A stretch of 10,736 nucleotides of DNA from Promethearchaeota archaeon (GTDB lineage Archaea > Asgardarchaeota > Lokiarchaeia > Sigynarchaeales > SOKP01), in NCBI GenBank assembly GCA_016839425.1, contig JAEOUI010000141.1:1-10736 (forward strand), read 5' to 3'. Positions 6,409 to 10,736 of the stretch are shown here, in pieces (position 1 is the stretch's first letter; each line of letters starts with the position of its first letter). The translations under genes were made by a program, and so were the position numbers. The notes under the pieces are model-generated. The model was given only the letters and a program-made list of their open reading frames with translations, searched no databases and had not been told where the DNA came from.

Positions 6409-6692
6409 TATTTTTCAATTTCTAACTCGCGTTGTTTACGCTTTGCAACCCAGTAAGATTCTGCACCTCTAGGAGTTTCAATATAGTAAGCACCGCCTGT
6501 AAATGTAGCGTCACATTTCTTACAATGCCAAATTCCTACGGATTTTCTAAAAACATGGCCTTTGGTTTCACAACGAGGACATTTTATATCCCCCTTCGAT
6601 TTTTCCATTATCAAACGCCACTTTTTTCTTACATTTGAACCGTATCTCGCTTGGAATTTTCCAGAAATTCCAACCTTTTTTGTTTTTCCCAT
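6408..6692 (-). CDS. rpl37ae: Large ribosomal subunit protein eL43 (L37Ae)
   Basis: This is the archaeal-eukaryotic zinc-ribbon ribosomal protein eL43 (formerly L37Ae), 94 residues, a component of the 50S subunit. It begins MGKTKKVGISGKFQARYGSN, matching the family N-terminus, and carries a zinc ribbon with Cys38, Cys41 (CPRC), Cys57 and Cys60 (CKKC), separated by the conserved SVGIWHC segment and followed by FTGGAY. The C-terminal tail from about residue 76 is a charged extension. GTGTGA at 6705-6700 is the probable ribosome-binding site, 7 bases ahead of the ATG. It is preceded by a 105-base non-coding gap holding a hairpin and A/T-rich promoter-like sequence, and followed without a gap by pcc1. 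The usual neighbour rpoP is missing. Confidence 0.96.
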   Translation of the reverse strand: MGKTKKVGISGKFQARYGSNVRKKWRLIMEKSKGDIKCPRCETKGHVFRKSVGIWHCKKCDATFTGGAYYIETPRGAESYWVAKRKQRELEIEK

Positions 6693-6720
6693 TATTAATT
6701 CACACTAATACAGATTGATG

Positions 6721-6745
6721 TTTATTTAAAAGTAGCATAAAATAA
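6721..6745 (-). promoter_or_regulatory. Putative promoter for rpl37ae-pcc1
   Basis: The minus strand contains TTTAAATAAA at 6730-6721 and TTTTATG just upstream, both TATA-like. The first is centred only 34 bases from the ATG, which would place the transcript start at the ribosome-binding site; the second gives a more workable leader of about 24 bases. A promoter here agrees with a terminator-like hairpin immediately upstream, but neither box is decisive. Confidence 0.33.
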
Positions 6746-6768
6746 AAATTTTGGTGTTGAGACACCAA
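6737..6768 (-). terminator. Hairpin plus T-rich tract after rrp42
   Basis: A perfect 7-base inverted repeat, TTGGTGT (6751-6757) and ACACCAA (6762-6768), encloses a 4-base loop. Reading leftward it follows the rrp42 stop by 29 bases and is itself followed by AATTTTTATTTTATG. Hairpin then T-run in this direction fits a terminator for the exosome genes; the other strand has no T-run after the repeat. The repeat could instead bind a dimeric regulator of the downstream rpl37ae promoter. Confidence 0.5.
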
Positions 6769-6797
6769 TAAAACAAAAATTTGATGAATTTAGCTGT

Positions 6798-7628
6798 TTA
6801 GTCTTCTTTTACGAGGTATTGCCATAAATCAAGATCTTTACGTATTTGTTTGCCTTTTTCCATTGCTTTCTTGGCCAATATCTTGATTTCCTCAATTGAA
6901 AAAGTAGCTGCACCGCTTTTTTGAATCGAAGTTATTTTATCTTCACTCACGGAAATGGTAATTCGTCCATCACTAATGAGCTCTTCGGACAAATTAGGAT
7001 CCAAGAAAATGGTGTCGTCGATTTTTGCAAATGTTATGGCAAAGGGTAGTTCGTTTACAATATCCTTTCCGTTTAAATATTTTCCAGTCCATTGTAATCC
7101 TTCTTCAGTGATCTCTCCCTCAGGAATGTGAGCACTAATCAAGCTTGCTAGAGCTCCTACACCCCCGCAATCTATGAGATTACCCCCATAATTCATTACA
7201 TACATATCAACGAATAAAATATATACAGCCTCGTTTTCTTTAATGCAAAGCTTACTCTTGGTTTGAACGCAATCTGCGTGTCGTATTCCTCTATCGACAA
7301 CCCTAGCAAGTTCAATTGATTGTTCGTTAGGAGGACCTCTTTCAAAAAGAGGAGATGCAATTGGTAATAACTCTGCCATTACCGTGCAAACGCCTTCATC
7401 TGGAGTATCTGGAAAAGGTGCACCCACTTCATATTTCAATCCTGAAATTATCCTTGATTCGCCTAAAGATACATCTGATGACCCTTCTGCAGATTTGATA
7501 AGGTCTGCCTTGACTGAAAATTCTCTATAGTCCCATAAGTCCCTTCCATCAATTCTTTTATCCTTTTTTAAGTTGTCTGAAATATATTTTCGCTCAATTG
7601 CGGAAATGACTCTCTTTACATTTTCCAT
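6798..7628 (-). CDS. rrp42: Exosome complex subunit Rrp42
   Basis: Rrp42 is the RNase PH-fold subunit that pairs with Rrp41 to build the hexameric ring of the archaeal exosome; it lacks catalysis itself but helps form the active site and RNA path. The 276-residue length is usual. Seen: IDGRDLWDYREFSV at 26-39 (equivalent to the RxDGR start of RNase PH domains), GPPNEQSIELARVVDRGIR at 98-116 with the family's Arg-rich helix, NYGGNLIDCGGVGALASL at 146-163, and ELPFAITF at 193-200. The gene begins one base after the rrp41 stop; GGAGG lies 11 bases upstream of the ATG inside rrp41. The tight junction suits the one-to-one pairing of the two proteins. Confidence 0.96.
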   Translation of the reverse strand: MENVKRVISAIERKYISDNLKKDKRIDGRDLWDYREFSVKADLIKSAEGSSDVSLGESRIISGLKYEVGAPFPDTPDEGVCTVMAELLPIASPLFERGPPNEQSIELARVVDRGIRHADCVQTKSKLCIKENEAVYILFVDMYVMNYGGNLIDCGGVGALASLISAHIPEGEITEEGLQWTGKYLNGKDIVNELPFAITFAKIDDTIFLDPNLSEELISDGRITISVSEDKITSIQKSGAATFSIEEIKILAKKAMEKGKQIRKDLDLWQYLVKED

Positions 7629-7629
7629 T

Positions 7630-8412
7630 TTATTCGTCTCCTCCTTTATCTTCGGACTCTTGTAGTGCAGTCTCTTCTTGAATAGCTAAATATTTTTTCT
7701 TCAATGCAGTAACCTGCATGTCATAAACCTTGTCAAGAGCTTCTTTAGCAAGGTCCAAGCATGTGTCGACTTCTTCCAATGTCATGTCTCCATCGAATTG
7801 CAATAGTGAAAGTTCGTTATTGAACCAAGTCATTGCACAAGGTAAATCGGCTTCACCAGCTTTGTCTTCTATTCCAGATAGGTCAACAACTAGTTCTCCA
7901 TCGATCTTTCCGCAAGCCACGCTCGACACCAAGCTTTTCATGGGAACGCCTGCGTCTGCTAGGGCAAGCGCTGCTACGGTGGTGCTAGCGCATCTAGTAC
8001 CACCATCTGCGTCAATAACTTCAATAAAAACTTCAAAGCTCGTTCCCGGATATAATTCGAGGAATAAAACGGGTTCTAAACAATCAGAGATTATCATTGA
8101 AATCTCCTTTTCTCGACGACCAGGAGCCGGTCTTTTTCTCTCAAACACAGAAAAGGTAGTCATCCGGTAGAACACTCGCAATATTCCTTTATCAGGTCTG
8201 GCTAGATGATGGGGATGTACATCTCTTGGGCCGTATACAGCAGCAAAAATTTTATTATTTCCCCATTCTAAATATGCAGAACCGTCAGCATTTTTAACAA
8301 CCCCAACTTCCATTTTTATTGGTCTTAGTTCGGGTTTATCTCTACCGTCAAGTCTTTTTCCATCTTCCCGAAATAATTTTTTCGGGTATTCATCATTAAT
8401 TACTAGTGGCAT
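7630..8412 (-). CDS. rrp41: Exosome complex catalytic subunit Rrp41
   Basis: Rrp41 is the phosphorolytic 3'-5' exoribonuclease subunit of the archaeal exosome; the ring with Rrp42 also adds heteropolymeric tails in reverse. The 260-residue protein has RLDGRDKPELRPI at 20-32, GPRDVHPHHL at 61-70, the phosphate and RNA binding arginines in RPAPGRREKEIS at 94-105 (Arg99, Arg100), the phosphate-loop GTRCASTT at 138-145, and the metal/catalytic acidic pair Asp183 and Asp189 in IEDKAGEADLP, which correspond to those described for Sulfolobus Rrp41. An acidic tail (residues 245-260) ends the protein. The ATG at 8412 directly abuts the rrp4 TAA, so translation is likely coupled. A long open frame on the opposite strand is only its shadow. 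Confidence 0.97.
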   Translation of the reverse strand: MPLVINDEYPKKLFREDGKRLDGRDKPELRPIKMEVGVVKNADGSAYLEWGNNKIFAAVYGPRDVHPHHLARPDKGILRVFYRMTTFSVFERKRPAPGRREKEISMIISDCLEPVLFLELYPGTSFEVFIEVIDADGGTRCASTTVAALALADAGVPMKSLVSSVACGKIDGELVVDLSGIEDKAGEADLPCAMTWFNNELSLLQFDGDMTLEEVDTCLDLAKEALDKVYDMQVTALKKKYLAIQEETALQESEDKGGDE

Positions 8413-9204
8413 TTAGTTCAAACCTCTGTTTTCTTTTTCATTTTTTAAATATTCTTGAATTCTATCAGTTAATCCAACCGTGTGAGCTTCCGTTGCAATT
8501 TTATTTATGGCTTCAAGGAGTAATTGCTCAGATTCAAGATTTTCACCCTTCAACCATATTCGACCGTTTTGCGTTACGAAAATGTTACAGTTAGTCATAT
8601 TTTTAAGCATTTTAATCATTGAACCACTTCTTCCTATTACTCGAGGAATGGAATTTGGTCCGATCGAAATAACCATACCGCCCATTTTTTGTCCTAAATA
8701 CTTTCCTACAGTGGTTAATTCCGGGCTATTTAAGCGATCAGCCGAAAGAACTTTAACTATCAAGACATCTCCAATATCATATTTTTCTGTAGAATCGTCG
8801 TCTCGGGAGTGATGACCCCTATCCCCCGATCTACTAAATCTTGCCTTTTCTTTTTTCATTGTATTTTTTGGTTTAAGATGACCAAGATCTTTTGCGTTAA
8901 TGTCTATTTTATATTTAACGGGATTTTTATCAACTACAATACCTAATACTTTATCACCCGGACGGGGGGTGTAAAATCCTCTGAGTGGAATGACATTTAT
9001 ATAGTTTTTCCTTATTTGTTTAAGACCAATTGATAAAGATATAATTTTGGTTTTATCCTTGTTAAAAATTGCACTTCTTCCAGGTAAAAAATTCTCAGTG
9101 TCATCAGTTAAAACTTCACCAGGTACGACGATTTCTCTTGTACTTGTATCGCCCTCTTCGTCGAAATCGTCTTCTTCGTTCATTTCAGGCACTTCATCTT
9201 CCAT
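8413..9204 (-). CDS. rrp4: Exosome complex RNA-binding subunit Rrp4
   Basis: Rrp4 forms the RNA-entry cap on the exosome ring. Domain order in 263 residues: N-terminal domain with IVVPGEVL at 25-32 and FLPGR, S1 domain from about 72 (GFYTPRPGDKVLGIV, then DINAKDLGHL) to 155, and a KH domain whose GxxG loop is in VIGRSGSMIKML at 189-200, with NGRIWLKG after it. Two features are odd. The first 19 residues are very acidic (12 Asp or Glu), and the S1 loop at 111-141 is a charged, low-complexity segment rich in Lys, Arg, Ser, His and Asp, about a dozen residues longer than the same loop in Sulfolobus Rrp4 and unlike it. GTGTGAT precedes the ATG by four bases. The 66-base gap after SBDS includes TTATATTAG near 9238, a weak promoter candidate. 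It begins the run rrp4-rrp41-rrp42. Confidence 0.95.
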   Translation of the reverse strand: MEDEVPEMNEEDDFDEEGDTSTREIVVPGEVLTDDTENFLPGRSAIFNKDKTKIISLSIGLKQIRKNYINVIPLRGFYTPRPGDKVLGIVVDKNPVKYKIDINAKDLGHLKPKNTMKKEKARFSRSGDRGHHSRDDDSTEKYDIGDVLIVKVLSADRLNSPELTTVGKYLGQKMGGMVISIGPNSIPRVIGRSGSMIKMLKNMTNCNIFVTQNGRIWLKGENLESEQLLLEAINKIATEAHTVGLTDRIQEYLKNEKENRGLN

Positions 9205-9270
9205 CTAAATCACACTCTTTAATTAGTTTTTATCTAATATAACATACTAAATCAATTAAAAAGACAATAC

Positions 9271-10056
9271 TTAGGATTTTAAGAGTTTGATTTGTACTCT
9301 ACCATGAGTAAGCTTGTTTAATTTATCAACTAATTCCATTTGTAAACCAGCGGGTAAACTCACGACTGACACCCAAGAGCCGTCTGTTTGCCATTCTTCT
9401 TTTTTAATTTGAGCGTATTGAGCAACAACATTGTATCCTTTTGCTGTAAATGACGAGGGTAACTTTATTGCAATGGTTGCTTGTTCCATGCGTATTGGTA
9501 AAACGACTTGAAGTTGCTTGACTATATCTTCTACTTGTTCTTCAGCATTTTTCATAATGTCTACCTTAATGTTTGCTTCTTCGATTGCTTTTTCTATCCT
9601 CTGTGTTGGATGAGGTTTTTTGTTTTGGGGATTTATGGAATTTTTACTGATTATATTTATAATTTGTTTTAATTTTTTCTCCCTTTCTTCGTCTCTCTGC
9701 TTTTGGGTCCAATGAATCTCTCCTTCAAGCAAGACATGACCACTAACGACTCTTCCGTCAGTAGTGTCAAATATGGCTTCCATATCTCCGTCCGTGGCTT
9801 TCCTGCCTCGTCTTAAATCCTCAAAAACCGTGAAACTTTCAAAAATTAATTCTAAATCGATCTTGGGATCGTTTATAATTTCACTTACTAAGGGTCGCGA
9901 TTTACCAGCTTTTAACCTATTGTTAATTTCATCTCGTAGGTATTTCTTTGCTTCCCATGCCTTCTCAGGGTCCATAAGCATTTCAAACGACCTGCCACCC
10001 TTGTCAATACGACCTATGATGTATCCTCCCAAGTCAATTCTTGCTCTATCAATCAT
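9271..10056 (-). CDS. sdo1: Ribosome maturation protein SBDS (Sdo1)
   Basis: SBDS is the archaeal-eukaryotic factor that, in eukaryotes, works with EFL1 to release eIF6 from the 60S subunit; in archaea it is a conserved ribosome-associated protein. The 261-residue product has the N-terminal FYSH domain (ARIDLGGYIIGRIDKGGRSF, residues 5-24, then VFEDLRRGRKAT at 77-88), the central helical domain with EIHWTQKQRDEEREKKLKQI at 113-132 and PHPTQRIEKAIEEA at 148-161, and the C-terminal domain with EEWQTDGSW at 220-228. It is some 27 residues longer than typical archaeal SBDS of about 233, the excess lying in the FYSH domain around 36-66. The start at 10056 is supported by GGTGAG 6 bases upstream. 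SBDS between psmA and rrp4 is the standard archaeal arrangement. Confidence 0.95.
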   Translation of the reverse strand: MIDRARIDLGGYIIGRIDKGGRSFEMLMDPEKAWEAKKYLRDEINNRLKAGKSRPLVSEIINDPKIDLELIFESFTVFEDLRRGRKATDGDMEAIFDTTDGRVVSGHVLLEGEIHWTQKQRDEEREKKLKQIINIISKNSINPQNKKPHPTQRIEKAIEEANIKVDIMKNAEEQVEDIVKQLQVVLPIRMEQATIAIKLPSSFTAKGYNVVAQYAQIKKEEWQTDGSWVSVVSLPAGLQMELVDKLNKLTHGRVQIKLLKS

Positions 10057-10062
10057 GATATT

Positions 10063-10103
10063 CTCACCGTTTTTGTCGAATTACTTTTTCGTCATATACA
10101 AAT
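10063..10103 (-). promoter_or_regulatory. Putative promoter and Shine-Dalgarno site of SBDS
   Basis: On the minus strand TTTGTATATG near 10103-10094 is TATA-like; its centre is about 42 bases from the ATG, predicting a transcript start near 10072 and a leader of about 16 bases carrying GGTGAG at 10068-10063. The spacing is self-consistent. No clear BRE is visible, and read-through from psmA remains possible. Confidence 0.4.
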
Positions 10104-10109
10104 GTTTTA

Positions 10110-10130
10110 CCAAAGATAAAAAATGAATTT
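10110..10130 (-). terminator. T-rich tract after psmA, possible terminator
   Basis: About 40 bases past the psmA stop the minus strand has CATTTTTTATCTTT, a U-rich tract of the kind that terminates archaeal transcription. A weak inverted repeat TTACA/TGTAA lies upstream of it, just after the stop. Support is compositional only. Confidence 0.3.
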
Positions 10131-10168
10131 GTTACCTTGATGTTTACAATAAAATTTATGTAATAATT

Positions 10169-10736
10169 TTACAGTTTGTTCAGCAATTCTTCTTTCTCTT
10201 CTACACTCAATAATTTAAACTTTCTATCTTTTTCCAAGATGAACGCTACATCACATGTGTTTTTATTTAAGTTATCACCCATAAGTTCCTTTAAGGTTTT
10301 TAGAGGTAATAACTTGAGTTCATCTTCACTCATGTCTTCCTTATAATTCTTTTCAAGAAAGGTTCTTGCTTCAGTAGCACCAGATCCTATCGCAAAGGCG
10401 TAATACGACCATAGCGCCCCCGAAGGATCCGTCAAGAAAAGCGAAGGCTTCCCGTCTGCATCTATTCCAGCAATTAAAAAACTAACACCAAAAGGCCTTA
10501 CTCCAGCGTTTTGTGTGAAAGCTTGCTTGTATTCACAAATATTAAGCGTGCTATCTTTCACGCTAATTTTTTCATCGTAACTTAATAAATTTACTTGTGC
10601 TTGAATTCTCGCCCTATCAATGAGTACTCTCGCATCTGCGGTCAAGCCAGCGATTGCCACACCAATGTGATCATCAATCTTAAAAATCTTTTCTGAACTG
10701 TCAGTGTCTGCTTGAAGTTCAGACGACCTTTTTTCA
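10169..10736 (-). CDS. psmA: Proteasome alpha subunit, C-terminal part (5' partial)
   Basis: The alpha subunit builds the outer, gating rings of the archaeal 20S proteasome and is not itself proteolytic. The frame is open to the right edge, with its first complete codon at 10735, and the N-terminal YDRA-type gate region lies outside the window, so roughly the last 188 residues are present. Family hallmarks are EKIFKIDDHIG, the following LTADARVLIDRARIQAQ helix 1 region, RPFGVSFLIAGID, the TDPSGALWSYYAFAIGSGAT segment, and a C-terminal helix (EEKEELLNKL). The GTG at 10660 falls inside the conserved DDHIGV segment and is not a start. SBDS follows after 112 bases. Confidence 0.95.
   Translation of the reverse strand, partial: EKRSSELQADTDSSEKIFKIDDHIGVAIAGLTADARVLIDRARIQAQVNLLSYDEKISVKDSTLNICEYKQAFTQNAGVRPFGVSFLIAGIDADGKPSLFLTDPSGALWSYYAFAIGSGATEARTFLEKNYKEDMSEDELKLLPLKTLKELMGDNLNKNTCDVAFILEKDRKFKLLSVEEKEELLNKL

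Noticed and set aside
7730..8170. Open frame of 146 codons on the plus strand opposite rrp41
   Set aside because: It is antisense to strongly conserved Rrp41 motifs, has a Ser/Pro-rich composition typical of a shadow frame and resembles no family I know.
10658..10660. GTG at 10660 as the start of a short proteasome-like gene
   Set aside because: Conserved alpha-subunit sequence (EKIFKIDDHIG) continues upstream in frame to the window edge, so the gene is simply cut by the window.
1..10736. tRNA or rRNA genes, CRISPR arrays, insertion sequences, integrase sites or toxin-antitoxin pairs
   Set aside because: No direct-repeat arrays, transposase motifs or cloverleaf-like sequence were seen; the window is almost fully occupied by conserved genes, and the longest gaps are about 105-112 bases.

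Overview
The window is archaeal. It carries psmA, SBDS, the exosome genes rrp4, rrp41 and rrp42, rpl37ae, pcc1 and prefoldin beta in the order typical of the archaeal proteasome-exosome superoperon. Genes are tightly packed with TAATG or ATGA junctions. Start sites are preceded by GGTGA or GTGA Shine-Dalgarno sequences, as expected for an archaeal 16S rRNA 3' end. By eye the DNA is strongly AT-rich, about one third G+C, with long A and T homopolymers. An uncultured mesophilic lineage, possibly Asgard-like, would fit, but nothing here fixes the phylum.

Layout. From 1 to 1478 three genes read rightward: the 3' end of a 2-oxoacid:ferredoxin oxidoreductase beta subunit, a Sua5/YrdC threonylcarbamoyl-AMP synthase, and a Tan1-like THUMP protein. 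From 10736 down to 1475 everything reads leftward: psmA (partial), SBDS, rrp4-rrp41-rrp42, rpl37ae-pcc1, then pfdB, a DHH phosphoesterase, two ECF ATPases, ecfT and cgi121. The two blocks converge, and tan1 and cgi121 share stop-codon bases.

How the genes work together. Rrp4, Rrp41 and Rrp42 form most of the RNA exosome; Csl4 and DnaG are not in the window. SBDS, eL43 and the proteasome alpha subunit belong to ribosome maturation, the ribosome and protein turnover. A second theme is tRNA modification. Sua5 makes threonylcarbamoyl-AMP, Pcc1 and Cgi121 are KEOPS subunits that use it to make t6A at position 37 of tRNA, and the Tan1-like protein probably binds tRNA for ac4C formation. The third unit is an ECF transporter energizing module (two ATPases and EcfT) with no substrate-binding S component nearby; cgi121 is attached to its end by an ATGA overlap.

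No mobile element, CRISPR array, tRNA or rRNA is visible, and I do not see a wholly new system. The observations most worth checking are a probable AUA start codon on the Tan1-like gene, cgi121 coupled to a transporter operon, lineage-specific insertions in Rrp4 and SBDS, and the absence of rpoP and a Brix gene from their usual place in the superoperon.
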